This document shows positions 26,810 to 35,646 of a stretch of DNA of 41,950 bases, piece after piece; position 1 is the first letter of the stretch; every line of letters begins with the position of its first letter. The DNA is from an uncultured Lachnospiraceae bacterium (lineage in GTDB: Bacteria > Bacillota_A > Clostridia > Lachnospirales > Lachnospiraceae), in NCBI GenBank assembly GCA_947564305.1, contig CANOBT010000034.1, positions 1-41,950 of the forward strand, written 5' to 3'. The notes under the pieces are model-generated. The model was not told the DNA's origin, did no database searches, and was given only the letters and a program-made list of their open reading frames with translations. The position numbers were made by a program, and so were the translations under genes.

Positions 26810-29191
26810 ATGAAATGTGTGCAGACGAAAGAGTACGTGGAGTTCATACAGGACGCATTTTATCTGCGTTTGCTCCCGGTGGAGGAAAGGCTCTTCCGGT
26901 GTGTTTTCAGCCAGGAGCCGATTTTGGACAGTGACTCTTTATTGATTGATAAAACGAGTTTCCGTCCGGTTTCTTTTTCCGTGGAGGAGACAGAAAAGGG
27001 TTTTCAAGTCCGCACAAATGAAGTGCAGGCGGAAGTATTAAAGAAGGACGGAAGGGTGATATGGACGGATTTGTCTGATGGCTCCTGCCTTTTGGAAGAG
27101 GGAAAAAAGGAACTGGAGAAAATAGATGTCATGCGTTATACCACAGGGGATGAGGAGCCAGTCATCAAACGAGTCAAGACCGTAGACGGAGAACGCAATT
27201 TTATTCAGAATTTGAAACAGATAGCGGACCATCAGGCATACCGGGGACGGCTGCATTTTCGATGGAAGCCGGAGGAAGGAATTTATGGGCTGGGACAGGC
27301 GGAAGAAGGAATCTACAATTACAGAGGGCATGATCAATATCTGTATCAGCACAATATGAGAATCCCTATGCCTGTATTCTTTTCAGACAAAGGTTATGGA
27401 ATGCTGTTTGACTGCGGCAGTCTGATGACCTTTCATGATGACCAGGACGGCTCCTATCTGTTTTTTGATACGATTTCACAGATGGACTATTATTTTATCG
27501 CAGAGAGGACTCCGGATACTGTCATACGCGCCATCCGTTCCTTAACCGGACGGGCGTCGATGCTCCCCAAGTGGGCGTTCGGATATATCCAATCCAAGGA
27601 GCAATATTATACGGCAAAAGAGCTTGCTGATGTGGTGAGGCGATACCGGGAACTGAAGGTGCCGCTGGATTGTGTGGTGCAGGACTGGAATACCTGGGAC
27701 CCGGGAAATTGGGGAGAAAAGCTGGTGGACAAGTCGCGTTACGGTGATTTGAAAGAGCGTATGGAAGAGATTCATGAAATGCATGCACATTCTATGGTGT
27801 CTGTGTGGCCCAACATGAATACGGGCGGAAAAAATCATACGGAATTTTTCCAGGCCGGATTTCTTCTCAATGATTATGCTACTTATGATGCATTTTCAGA
27901 AGAGGCGAGGGCAATGTACTGGCAACAGGCAAAGAAGGAGTTATTTGATTCCGGATTTGATTCCTGGTGGTGCGACTCTACGGAGCCTTTCAGCGGGCCG
28001 GACTGGGGCGGCGCTGTCAAACGGGAGCCCTGGGAGCGCTACATGCTGGTCGGAAATGAGCATAAGAAATATCTGAAACCGGAGCAGGCCAATCTGTTTG
28101 CACTGATGCATGCAAAGGGCATTTATGAAAATCAGCGCAAAGAGACGGAGGACATGCGTGTCCTGAATCTCACCAGATCCGGGTATGCTTCGGGGCAGAA
28201 ATATGGAGCAGTTCTTTGGTCGGGTGATACCTATGCTTCCTGGGAAACATTGAAAAAGCAGATTGTGGAAGGGCTGAATATGGGAGTTTCAGGTTATCCC
28301 TATTGGACGCTGGATATCGGTGGATTCTTCACGGTGGGCAGCAAATGGCAGAATCGAGGCTGTGGGTGCAACACCGATTCCGCACCAAAATGGTTCTGGC
28401 AGGGGGAATACAATGAAGGCGTTGCGGATTATGGCTATCGGGAGCTGTATGTGAGATGGCTGGAGATGGGCACATTTCTTCCTATGTTCCGTTCCCACGG
28501 GACAGACACCCCAAGAGAAATCTGGAATTTCGGAAAGAAAGGGGAACCGTTCTATGATGCCATTGAAAAATATATCCGGCTGCGTTATGATTTGATGCCC
28601 TATATTTATTCTATGGCGGGGGATGTGTATCTACATCATGGGACAATGATGAGGAGTCTCTTGTTTGATTATATGGAGGATGAGCAGGCGAGAAAAACAA
28701 ATCAGGAGTTTATGTTTGGGAAGAGCCTGCTGATTTGTCCGGTGACCGAACCCATGTATTATGAAAAGGACAACCGGGAAATCCAGAGAGAGAAAGTATG
28801 GAAATGTTATCTTCCGGCCGGGGATGACTGGTATCATTACTGGTCAGGAGAGAAGTTTACGGGCGGTCAGTCTGTGACTGTAGAAGCGCCGCTAGATGAG
28901 CTTCCTGTCTTTGTGAAAGCCGGTTCCATCATTCCGATGAAAAAGGGATTGATGTATGCAGATGAGGAAAATGGAAATCCTCTGGAAATTCATGTTTACC
29001 CGGGGAAAGATGCGGAATTTATGCTGTATGAGGATGAAGGAAATAATTATCATTACGAGGATGGCAGCTGCGCATTGACTGAATTATCATGGGATGAGGC
29101 CGCACAGAAGCTGACTATCGGAGATACGTCAGGAGAATTTGCAGGAATGAAACAGGACTGGAGAGAGAATATAGAAGTGTGTATTCACTAG
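26810..29191 (+). CDS. GH31 family glycosidase (alpha-glucosidase/alpha-xylosidase type)
   Basis: This 793-aa glycoside hydrolase has an N-terminal beta-sandwich (residues 1-240), a TIM barrel that begins near LPKWAFGYIQSKEQYY, and C-terminal beta domains. The predicted nucleophile is Asp389 in SWWCDSTEP, and VLWSGDTYASW carries the likely acid/base Asp. The chosen ATG at 26810 follows AAAGGAAG by 11 bases; a GTG four codons earlier is less well placed. No signal peptide is present, so it acts in the cytoplasm. GH31 includes alpha-glucosidases and alpha-xylosidases; the sequence alone does not settle which. Confidence 0.9.
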   Translation: MKCVQTKEYVEFIQDAFYLRLLPVEERLFRCVFSQEPILDSDSLLIDKTSFRPVSFSVEETEKGFQVRTNEVQAEVLKKDGRVIWTDLSDGSCLLEEGKKELEKIDVMRYTTGDEEPVIKRVKTVDGERNFIQNLKQIADHQAYRGRLHFRWKPEEGIYGLGQAEEGIYNYRGHDQYLYQHNMRIPMPVFFSDKGYGMLFDCGSLMTFHDDQDGSYLFFDTISQMDYYFIAERTPDTVIRAIRSLTGRASMLPKWAFGYIQSKEQYYTAKELADVVRRYRELKVPLDCVVQDWNTWDPGNWGEKLVDKSRYGDLKERMEEIHEMHAHSMVSVWPNMNTGGKNHTEFFQAGFLLNDYATYDAFSEEARAMYWQQAKKELFDSGFDSWWCDSTEPFSGPDWGGAVKREPWERYMLVGNEHKKYLKPEQANLFALMHAKGIYENQRKETEDMRVLNLTRSGYASGQKYGAVLWSGDTYASWETLKKQIVEGLNMGVSGYPYWTLDIGGFFTVGSKWQNRGCGCNTDSAPKWFWQGEYNEGVADYGYRELYVRWLEMGTFLPMFRSHGTDTPREIWNFGKKGEPFYDAIEKYIRLRYDLMPYIYSMAGDVYLHHGTMMRSLLFDYMEDEQARKTNQEFMFGKSLLICPVTEPMYYEKDNREIQREKVWKCYLPAGDDWYHYWSGEKFTGGQSVTVEAPLDELPVFVKAGSIIPMKKGLMYADEENGNPLEIHVYPGKDAEFMLYEDEGNNYHYEDGSCALTELSWDEAAQKLTIGDTSGEFAGMKQDWRENIEVCIH

Positions 29192-29344
29192 AAGTGTAGA
29201 AATCCCATATGGAACAGGACGATATATAAGAAATAGTAAGTTCCCGAAAAGAAGAGGCAGGGAATCATAAGAGACTACAGAGAAAGGATCAGGAGTTGTA
29301 GATTGGTTCTAAGAGGAGCCAGATACAACTCCAGGGTACATATT

Positions 29345-30670
29345 ATGGCCAAGCGTTATACAGGAACTTGGGAATCTATCAACCAGCATCAGGTTCCTAA
29401 GTGGTATGAGGACAGTAAGTTTGGGATTTATATTCACTGGGGCATTTATTCGGTTCCGGCCTTTGCGCCGAGAACATGGGAACTGGGAGAAGTGGAAGGA
29501 GAAGAGTGGTTCTGCAACAACCCCTATGCTGAGTGGTACTATAATTCCGTCAATATAGGAAGGGGACCTACTTATGAGCATCACATAGAAAAATACGGCA
29601 AGGATTTCAAATATGAGGATTTTATTCCTATGTGGAAAGCGGAAAATTGGAATCCAAAAGAATGGGCGGAGATTTTTCAAAAGGCGGGCGCACAGTATGT
29701 AGTTTTGACTACAAAGCATCATGACGGTTTCTGCTTGTTTCCCAGTGAGTATACGGATTTTAATTCCGTAAACATGGGACCTCGTCGGGACATTGTCGGA
29801 ACGCTGACAGATGCGGTGCGATCGAGAGGGCTTCGGATGGGATTATATTATTCAGGACTGATTGATTGGCAGTTTGCAAACGACCCGATTTTTGTCGGGG
29901 AGGAAAATTTTACCAACGCATGCCCGACTTTTGAGTATGCGGATTATTCCTATCATCAGATGAAGGAATTAATCGACAAGTACAAACCCTCTATTTTCTG
30001 GAATGATATCGGCTGGCCCAAGCAGAGTGAGCATGCGATGCCCTATCTCCTAGCTCATTATTATAATACAGTGGAGGAGGGCGTGGTCAATGACAGATTT
30101 AATGGTCTGTATCACGACTTCCTCACAAAGGAATATCAGTATGGAAAGTCCGACAGGACAGAAAAATGGGAAATGTGCCGCGGGATGGGGCTTTCTTTTG
30201 GATATAATGAAAATGAAGGCGACGACCAGCTCATCAGCCTCCCCAAGCTGGTGAACCTGTTGGTGTCTACTGTGGCAAATAACGGAAATCTTCTGCTGAA
30301 CATCGGACCAAAGGCGGACGGCACACTTCCAAAAGAGCAGGTAAGACGGCTTCTGAGCCTCGGCCAATGGCTTGAGAAGAACGGGGAAGGCATCTACGGG
30401 ACACGCTGTAGCAGGAGGCATTCGGAGTATCGGGAGGATGGAATCCAACTGCATTATACCAGGAAAGATAAGGATTTGTATTTCTTTGCGGATGGATTGA
30501 AAGAAGGCGCCAATCAGATTTTCGTGCCGGGAATTCACGGTAAAGTGACTGCTCTGGATTCGCAGTTAGAGATGGAACAGGAAGTGACGGAGGAAGGATT
30601 GCGGATTATTGTAAAAAATTATAAAGAAGAGATGTATTTGATTGGGTTTAAGGCAGGGGGGCAGGAGTAA
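29345..30670 (+). CDS. GH29 alpha-L-fucosidase (cytoplasmic)
   Basis: This 441-aa enzyme of glycoside hydrolase family 29 removes terminal alpha-L-fucose. The barrel starts at KFGIYIHWGIYSVPAF. LTTKHHDGFCLF and GLYYSGLIDW are the family's sugar-pocket motifs. The predicted nucleophile is Asp221 in SIFWNDIGWP. The ATG at 29345 has only a weak upstream site; a TTG at 29303 with AGGAG seven bases before it would add 14 residues that are not conserved in the family. No signal peptide is seen. With the isomerase-like protein and importer it forms a plausible fucoside-use pathway. Confidence 0.88.
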   Translation: MAKRYTGTWESINQHQVPKWYEDSKFGIYIHWGIYSVPAFAPRTWELGEVEGEEWFCNNPYAEWYYNSVNIGRGPTYEHHIEKYGKDFKYEDFIPMWKAENWNPKEWAEIFQKAGAQYVVLTTKHHDGFCLFPSEYTDFNSVNMGPRRDIVGTLTDAVRSRGLRMGLYYSGLIDWQFANDPIFVGEENFTNACPTFEYADYSYHQMKELIDKYKPSIFWNDIGWPKQSEHAMPYLLAHYYNTVEEGVVNDRFNGLYHDFLTKEYQYGKSDRTEKWEMCRGMGLSFGYNENEGDDQLISLPKLVNLLVSTVANNGNLLLNIGPKADGTLPKEQVRRLLSLGQWLEKNGEGIYGTRCSRRHSEYREDGIQLHYTRKDKDLYFFADGLKEGANQIFVPGIHGKVTALDSQLEMEQEVTEEGLRIIVKNYKEEMYLIGFKAGGQE

Positions 30671-30705
30671 GAAAAATTTTTATGGTAATGCTGCAGCTTA
30701 ATTGT

Positions 30706-30711
30706 TATAAT
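30706..30711 (+). promoter_or_regulatory. Probable -10 of the AAA-ATPase-like gene
   Basis: TATAAT preceded by a TGT (extended -10 style) lies about 55 bases before the start codon at 30766. No consensus -35 is visible at the usual spacing. Confidence 0.5.
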
Positions 30712-30765
30712 GTACCTGAAATAGTCTGTGACGGGATTTATGGATGATGGAAGGAGTATGGGACA

Positions 30766-32460
30766 ATGGAACTGCAGAAGAAACTTCCGATTGGAATAGA
30801 AAATTTTGAAAAGATTAGGAAAGAAGATTTTTTCTATATAGATAAAACAGGGTTTATTGCAGAATTACTCCATAATTGGGGAGAAGTGAATTTGTTTACA
30901 AGGCCCAGAAGATTCGGGAAAACGCTGAATATGAGTATGTTGGAACATTTTTTTTCTCTGAACGGGAATAAAAGTGTTTTTGAAGGACTGGAAATTTCAA
31001 AAGAGACTGCGCTTTGTGAGGAATATATGGGAAAATATCCAGTCGTTTCTATATCTCTGAAGGGGATTGATGCCCGGAATTATGAACTGGCATTTCAAAT
31101 GGCAGTTCAGATTATAAAAAGAGCTCCTTTGAAAGTACAGTACCTTTTGGAGAGTGACATGTTAAGTGAACAGGATAAAGCAGAATACCGAAAGCTTCTG
31201 GATGACAATATGTCTGAGGCGGTATTTTGCAATAGCCTGAGAGTGTTATCAGAATTGTTGGAGAAACATCATGGGACAAAAGTGATTCTGTTAATTGACG
31301 AATATGATGTCCCATTGGCAAAAGCCCATGCGAACGGATACTATGCTCAGATGATTTCCTTGATCCGCGGCTTTCTTGGAGAGGCGCTGAAGACAAATAG
31401 CAGTCTGAAATTATCAGTTCTGACAGGGTGCCTTCGGATTTCAAAGGAAAGTATTTTTACCGGGCTTAATAATCTGAAAGTATTGACAATTGCGGATGAA
31501 CGTTTTGATGAGTATTTCGGATTTACGGACAAAGAAGTAAAAGGGCTTCTGGACTATTATGGTGTAATGGATCATTACGAGTCAGTAAAAAAATGGTACG
31601 ACGGCTACCAGTTCGGAAATGTGGAAGTATATTGTCCGTGGGACGTACTGAACCATTGTGACAGAATTAGAAGTGAACCACATGTGCAGCCGGAAAATTA
31701 CTGGATTAATACCAGCAGCAACGACGCAGTAGAACAGTTTATTCGGAAATCGGAGGATATTACGATAAAACGGGAGCTTGAGCGTTTGGTGGCCGGGGAA
31801 ACTGTCACAAAGGAAATCCATCAGGAGCTTACCTATCCGGAGATGTATAAAACGGTTGATAATATCTGGAGTCTGCTCTTTATGACAGGGTATCTGACAC
31901 AGAGGGGGAAAGCTGAAGGACGGAAGATGAAACTGGCAATTCCCAATCTGGAAATACGAGATATCTTTGCGACACAGATTATGGAGTTCTTTAAGGAGAA
32001 TGTCAGGAAAGATGGGGAAACCCTGAACCGTTTCTGTAATGCCCTTAAAAACGGAGAGACCGAAGTCGTAGAGAGGATTTTTACAGAGTATTTGAGAAAG
32101 ACTGTCAGCATCCGCGATACAGCCGTAAGAAAGGAAATGAAAGAAAATTTTTATCACGGCATTCTGATTGGAATTTTAGGAGTGAAAGACCGATGGGGCG
32201 TTACTTCTAACCGGGAGATGGGGGAAGGTTATGCGGATATCCTTGCAGAGCCGGACAGCGGAGATTTAGGAATTATCATCGAAGTAAAATATGCACATGA
32301 CGGTAATCTGGACGCAGCCTGTAAGATAGCGCTGGAACAAGTCGAACATACCAGATATGAAGACGATCTTTTGGATGACGGGATAGAGAATATCTTGAAA
32401 TATGGAATTGCATGTTATAAAAAGCGATGTCAGGTTATGCTGGCAGAAAAATACAGATGA
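30766..32460 (+). CDS. AAA-ATPase-like protein with DUF1703 PD-(D/E)xK domain
   Basis: This 564-aa protein begins LPIGIENFEKIRKEDFFYID, the typical start of the AAA-ATPase_like family, and has a Walker A-like RPRRFGKTLNMSM. ILLIDEYDVPLAKA is the Walker B. Near the C-terminus GYADILAE and GIIIEVKYA form the Asp and Glu-x-Lys of a PD-(D/E)xK fold, as in DUF1703. Family members are numerous in Lachnospiraceae and Bacteroidetes and of unknown function. GGAAGGAG precedes the ATG by nine bases. Unlike the AAA_14 remnant, this gene looks intact. Confidence 0.9.
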   Translation: MELQKKLPIGIENFEKIRKEDFFYIDKTGFIAELLHNWGEVNLFTRPRRFGKTLNMSMLEHFFSLNGNKSVFEGLEISKETALCEEYMGKYPVVSISLKGIDARNYELAFQMAVQIIKRAPLKVQYLLESDMLSEQDKAEYRKLLDDNMSEAVFCNSLRVLSELLEKHHGTKVILLIDEYDVPLAKAHANGYYAQMISLIRGFLGEALKTNSSLKLSVLTGCLRISKESIFTGLNNLKVLTIADERFDEYFGFTDKEVKGLLDYYGVMDHYESVKKWYDGYQFGNVEVYCPWDVLNHCDRIRSEPHVQPENYWINTSSNDAVEQFIRKSEDITIKRELERLVAGETVTKEIHQELTYPEMYKTVDNIWSLLFMTGYLTQRGKAEGRKMKLAIPNLEIRDIFATQIMEFFKENVRKDGETLNRFCNALKNGETEVVERIFTEYLRKTVSIRDTAVRKEMKENFYHGILIGILGVKDRWGVTSNREMGEGYADILAEPDSGDLGIIIEVKYAHDGNLDAACKIALEQVEHTRYEDDLLDDGIENILKYGIACYKKRCQVMLAEKYR

Positions 32461-32463
32461 TTG

Positions 32464-32498
32464 GAGAACCCCCGAAGCAGATTGCTTTGGGGGTTCTC
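32464..32498. terminator. Terminator between convergent genes
   Basis: GAGAACCCCC (32464-32473) pairs with GGGGGTTCTC (32489-32498), and AAGCA-GAT-TGCTT continues the stem inside, giving about 16 bp with a 3-base loop. It lies between the right-pointing ATPase gene and the left-pointing MATE gene and could end both transcripts. Confidence 0.8.
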
Positions 32499-32540
32499 AG
32501 TGATAGGGATATGGAAAGCAGGCGGCAGGAAAATTGATAA

Positions 32541-33914
32541 TCAATAGCTGCCGTGCCTCTTTTTGTATAGGACAATTCCCATCACGCAGACCATTCCTTC
32601 TGTTACAGGAAATGCCAGCCAGACCCCGGTAATCCCTGCAAAAGCGGCCAATGCGAAGGCCATTGGAATAATGAGCACAAAGCCACGGATGATGGAGATG
32701 AACTGTGCCGGAAATGCCTGCTCAATGGATGAGAAATAGGCAGAAAGCAAAATGTTAAATCCAACAAAAGGGACCACTGTAAAATACAGACGCATCCCGG
32801 CTCTTGCAAGCTCCTGCAGCTGCATATTTCTTTCGCTGTTAAAGATTCCTGTAATACCATCTGCAAACAGGAACATGACCCCATAGATTAGGACAGACAG
32901 AACCAGTACAGTCACAACCCCATATTGAAATATCTGCCGAATCGTCTTCACGTTGTTTTGCCCGTAAGCCCTGCTGATAACAGGCTGTATGCCCTGGGCA
33001 ATTCCATTAAAAATTGCCACAGCCACCAGGGATAAGTTGGCAATCACGCCATAGGCGGCAATCCCCACATTTCCGGAAAGCTTCAGAAAAATCATATTGA
33101 AAATAATCATGACAATTCCCGAAGAGACTTCTGTAACCAGGGAAGGAAATCCCAGAGAAATACTGGAACAAATCACAGGCATCTGAGGAGTTTTCCATAG
33201 CACATGAAATCCACGTCTATTGCTCAGCAAATGCTTGGAGAGGATTCCCATACTGATAATGGGTGCAATCCCGGTGGCAAGCACAGCGCCAAGAATTCCC
33301 ATGTGCAAAGGAAAAATGAGAATGTAATCCAGGATAATATTGGAAAAACTTCCGCCCAGCATGGCAAGCATAGACAAGCGGGGCTGGCCGTCATTGCGTA
33401 CGAAGCAGATACAAATATTATTCAGTATAAATGCCGGAGAAAATAGCAGGATTACCTGCAGATATGTCTCTGTCATATCCGCGATTTCTGCATCCGCTCT
33501 CAAAAGACAGGTTAGCCCTTGTGAAAAGAAGATGCCTGTCAACATAAAAATAGCAGCGAGAATCGCAGCAGCATACAATGTATTTGTAAAAACTCTATCG
33601 GCATTTTCAGAAGCTTTCTGCCCTTTGAAAATTGAATATTTTGTTCCGCCGCCCATGCCAAGCATCAAACCGCTTCCGTGAATAAAGCTGTAGATGGGAA
33701 TTGCCAGATTCAGCGCAGCCAGGCCGTTGGCACCGAGCCCTTTTGAGATAAAGAAAGTGTCCGCCAGGATATAGCAGGACAGTCCTACCATTCCCAAAAC
33801 ATTTAGAGAGGTATATTTTAGAAATTCCTTTCTGACAGAAAGCTTGGAATCCAAGGCGGTTTGTGCAGAAGCAGACGTCTTGTTTTGTAGTTCATGAGAA
33901 TTTTGCTTTTTCAT
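32541..33914 (-). CDS. MATE-family multidrug efflux transporter
   Basis: This 457-aa integral-membrane protein has about 12 hydrophobic segments in two similar halves. Typical MATE stretches are LADTFFISKGLGANGLAALNLAIPIY near the N-terminus, LGMGGGTKYS and GIAQGIQPVISRAYGQ in the second half. It exports cationic drugs or toxins in exchange for Na+ or H+ (family knowledge). The ATG follows AGGAGG by six bases. Its leader (33923-34113) carries a terminator hairpin and a possible leader peptide, implying inducible expression. Confidence 0.92.
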   Translation of the reverse strand: MKKQNSHELQNKTSASAQTALDSKLSVRKEFLKYTSLNVLGMVGLSCYILADTFFISKGLGANGLAALNLAIPIYSFIHGSGLMLGMGGGTKYSIFKGQKASENADRVFTNTLYAAAILAAIFMLTGIFFSQGLTCLLRADAEIADMTETYLQVILLFSPAFILNNICICFVRNDGQPRLSMLAMLGGSFSNIILDYILIFPLHMGILGAVLATGIAPIISMGILSKHLLSNRRGFHVLWKTPQMPVICSSISLGFPSLVTEVSSGIVMIIFNMIFLKLSGNVGIAAYGVIANLSLVAVAIFNGIAQGIQPVISRAYGQNNVKTIRQIFQYGVVTVLVLSVLIYGVMFLFADGITGIFNSERNMQLQELARAGMRLYFTVVPFVGFNILLSAYFSSIEQAFPAQFISIIRGFVLIIPMAFALAAFAGITGVWLAFPVTEGMVCVMGIVLYKKRHGSY

Positions 33915-33939
33915 GTGGGACCTCCTGAGTTTTGTGAAT

Positions 33940-34041
33940 AAAAAAAGTCAGAGCTTTCTATCTTCTAAGGAACTGTCAGGCAAGTCAAAATGATAGTTAA
34001 TTTCCTGACGGTTCCTAAGACCTAATGATAGAAAGTCTGAC
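33940..34041 (-). terminator. Large attenuator hairpin in the MATE leader
   Basis: On the minus strand GTCAGACTTTCTATC and its partner GATAGAAAGCTCTGAC bracket a longer stem (with a second paired block, CGTCAGG/CCTGAC, inside), and U7 follows directly at 33946-33940. The ribosome site of the MATE gene lies just after it. This is a classical intrinsic terminator in a 5' leader, so the gene is probably off unless an alternative structure or stalled ribosome prevents its formation. Confidence 0.8.
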
Positions 34042-34047
34042 GAGAAA

Positions 34048-34069
34048 TTCTTTACCCGGTGGCAAAGAA
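34048..34069 (-). promoter_or_regulatory. Small hairpin overlapping the leader peptide
   Basis: On the minus strand TTCTTTGCC pairs with GGTAAAGAA (one G-U pair) around an ACCG loop. It sits just upstream of the terminator hairpin and could be the first of two competing structures. A ribosome stalled on the peptide would melt it. Confidence 0.5.
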
Positions 34070-34084
34070 ATCGTTAGTTTTCAT
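34052..34084 (-). CDS. Possible leader peptide of the MATE attenuator
   Basis: The minus strand reads ATG then KTNDFFATG and TAA: a 10-residue peptide. The reading frame overlaps the hairpin at 34048-34069, which would be disrupted by a ribosome on it. The promoter is about 30 bases upstream and the peptide is the only short frame in the leader. No clear Shine-Dalgarno site precedes it, so translation is unproven; its position is what suggests a role in attenuation. Confidence 0.4.
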   Translation of the reverse strand: MKTNDFFATG

Positions 34085-34119
34085 ATTTAGTTGGGTATAC
34101 TTAAAAAACTGCTGTTTGT

Positions 34120-34148
34120 ATTATGCCATAACCTGAAAGCAGATGCAA
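34120..34148 (-). promoter_or_regulatory. Promoter of the MATE leader
   Basis: On the minus strand TTGCAT (34148-34143) and CATAAT (34125-34120) are separated by exactly 17 bases. Transcription would begin near 34113, giving a leader of about 200 bases before the MATE start codon. Confidence 0.6.
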
Positions 34149-34169
34149 GGGAAACTTAACTTCATCGCT

Positions 34170-34197
34170 CTAAAATCAACTACAGGTTGAACTTTAG
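34170..34197. promoter_or_regulatory. Palindromic operator-like site between divergent promoters
   Basis: CTAAAATCAAC (34170-34180), TACAG, then GTTGAACTTTAG (34186-34197): an inverted repeat with one extra base on one side. It lies between the MATE promoter (left) and the XRE-PurM promoter (right), so a regulator bound here could control both. The XRE-PurM protein itself is a candidate. Confidence 0.5.
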
Positions 34198-34220
34198 GAG
34201 AAAAAACAAATATTTGGTTA

Positions 34221-34249
34221 TTGCGGTCATATCCTCGGCAGGTTAATAT
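34221..34249 (+). promoter_or_regulatory. Promoter of the XRE-PurM gene
   Basis: TTGCGG (34221-34226), a 17-base spacer, then TAATAT (34244-34249), ending about 30 bases before the ATG at 34281. Confidence 0.55.
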
Positions 34250-34280
34250 AAAATCAAATCAGAGAATCAGAGGTGAGGAT

Positions 34281-35525
34281 ATGTTAGACAATAAAAAGAT
34301 AGCCGGATTTATTTCAAACAAGAGGAAGCAGCTTGGTATGACACAGGCGGAAATTGCCGAGCGGTTAAATGTTTCCTTCCAGGCTGTTTCCAAGTGGGAA
34401 AACGGCACGCTGCCAAATGTAGAGATTTTAGTAGAATTAGCGGCATTGTTGAATACTACGGTAGACGAAATCCTTATGGGGCGGGAGAAGCATCAGGAGA
34501 CCTTTTCGTACAGTAAAGCCGGAGTAGACATTTCCTATACCGATGCAATGAAAAGAGAAATGGCGGTATATTTGAAAACAGATAATCAGCGTGTGTTAAA
34601 CGGACTAGGTCCATTTGCCTCCTTATACGATATTGGATTTCCCAATATCAAGGCCCCTGTGTTGGTCCTAAAATCGGAAGAGCCGGGCTCCAAGCAGAAA
34701 TTGGCGATGGAGTATGGGTACGCAGAATCCATTTGCCATGACATGATCAATCACCTGGTAAATGATATTGCCGTAATGGGTGCAGAGCCGCTTGCCGTAT
34801 TGGATACAATCGTCTGCGGGAAAGCAGAAAAAGAAACAATGAAAGCATTCGTAAAAGGAATTTCCGAGGCTTGCAGAGAAAATGAATGTAATCTGGTGGG
34901 CGGTGAAACCTCGATTCAACCGGAAGTTGTGAATTCAGGAGTGTATATCCTTACATCCAGCATTGCAGGCATTGTTTCTAAGAGAAAAATCATTGACGGA
35001 GCAGACATTTCCGAGGGGGATAAAGTGTTAGCCGTGGCCTCCAACGGCCTCCATACGAACGGATATACGTTGATTCGTCTGTTAATGGAGAAAATGCCGC
35101 AGATAAAACTGGACAAAATCGAGGGTGAAACATTTATTGAGCAGATTATGAAGCCTCATACTCCATATTATAAGGCAGTAAAAGGGCTGTCCAAGGAGAG
35201 TGGTGTCCATGGCATGGCGCACATCACAGGAGGAGGAATGGAAGGAAATTTAAGCAGGATTATTCCCGATGGATTGTGCGCAGAAATTGATTTGCGGAGG
35301 TTAAAAACACTTCCTATATTTACCTATATTCAAAAAGTTGGTAATATTGAGGAAAAAGAAATGCTTGCCACATTTAACTGCGGCGTCGGCCTGATGCTTG
35401 TTGTGGAGAAGCAGCGTGCCAAACAGGTGGCAGAGCATGTGAAGAGATATTACGACTGTTATGAAGTTGGGGAAATTACAAGGGGTAAGAAAAAGGTGGT
35501 TTTCAGGAATCAATTTTTATTGTAG
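34281..35525 (+). CDS. Fusion of XRE helix-turn-helix domain and PurM-like AIR synthetase domain
   Basis: This 414-aa protein joins two domains. Residues about 5-65 are an XRE-type DNA-binding domain (RKQLGMTQAEIAERLNVSFQ, AVSKWENGTLP). The remainder matches phosphoribosylformylglycinamidine cyclo-ligase (PurM): YSKAGVDI, the NDIAVMGAEPL segment, LVGGETS, NGLHTNGYTL, HITGGG and TFNCGVGLML. PurM closes the imidazole ring in purine synthesis and uses ATP. The key glycine-rich and Asp motifs look intact. No other purine genes are adjacent. The start is the ATG at 34281 after GAGGTGAGGAT; an in-frame codon 20 residues earlier lies within the promoter. A purine-sensing transcription factor is a plausible reading but is inference. 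Confidence 0.85.
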   Translation: MLDNKKIAGFISNKRKQLGMTQAEIAERLNVSFQAVSKWENGTLPNVEILVELAALLNTTVDEILMGREKHQETFSYSKAGVDISYTDAMKREMAVYLKTDNQRVLNGLGPFASLYDIGFPNIKAPVLVLKSEEPGSKQKLAMEYGYAESICHDMINHLVNDIAVMGAEPLAVLDTIVCGKAEKETMKAFVKGISEACRENECNLVGGETSIQPEVVNSGVYILTSSIAGIVSKRKIIDGADISEGDKVLAVASNGLHTNGYTLIRLLMEKMPQIKLDKIEGETFIEQIMKPHTPYYKAVKGLSKESGVHGMAHITGGGMEGNLSRIIPDGLCAEIDLRRLKTLPIFTYIQKVGNIEEKEMLATFNCGVGLMLVVEKQRAKQVAEHVKRYYDCYEVGEITRGKKKVVFRNQFLL

Positions 35526-35646
35526 CGAAATGGTTTTACAGGATTGCCAAAGTAACGGTTCTTTATGGTTTTAAATTTAATCCCCATTTTGTTACCTGCG
35601 TGTGCTATAATGGCAGATATAAGGCGGATTTATGGAGGACAGAACT

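Noticed and set aside
34048..34113. A known riboswitch class upstream of the MATE gene
   Set aside because: I could not match the leader to a remembered consensus; the terminator and short frame fit attenuation better, but a structure search would decide.
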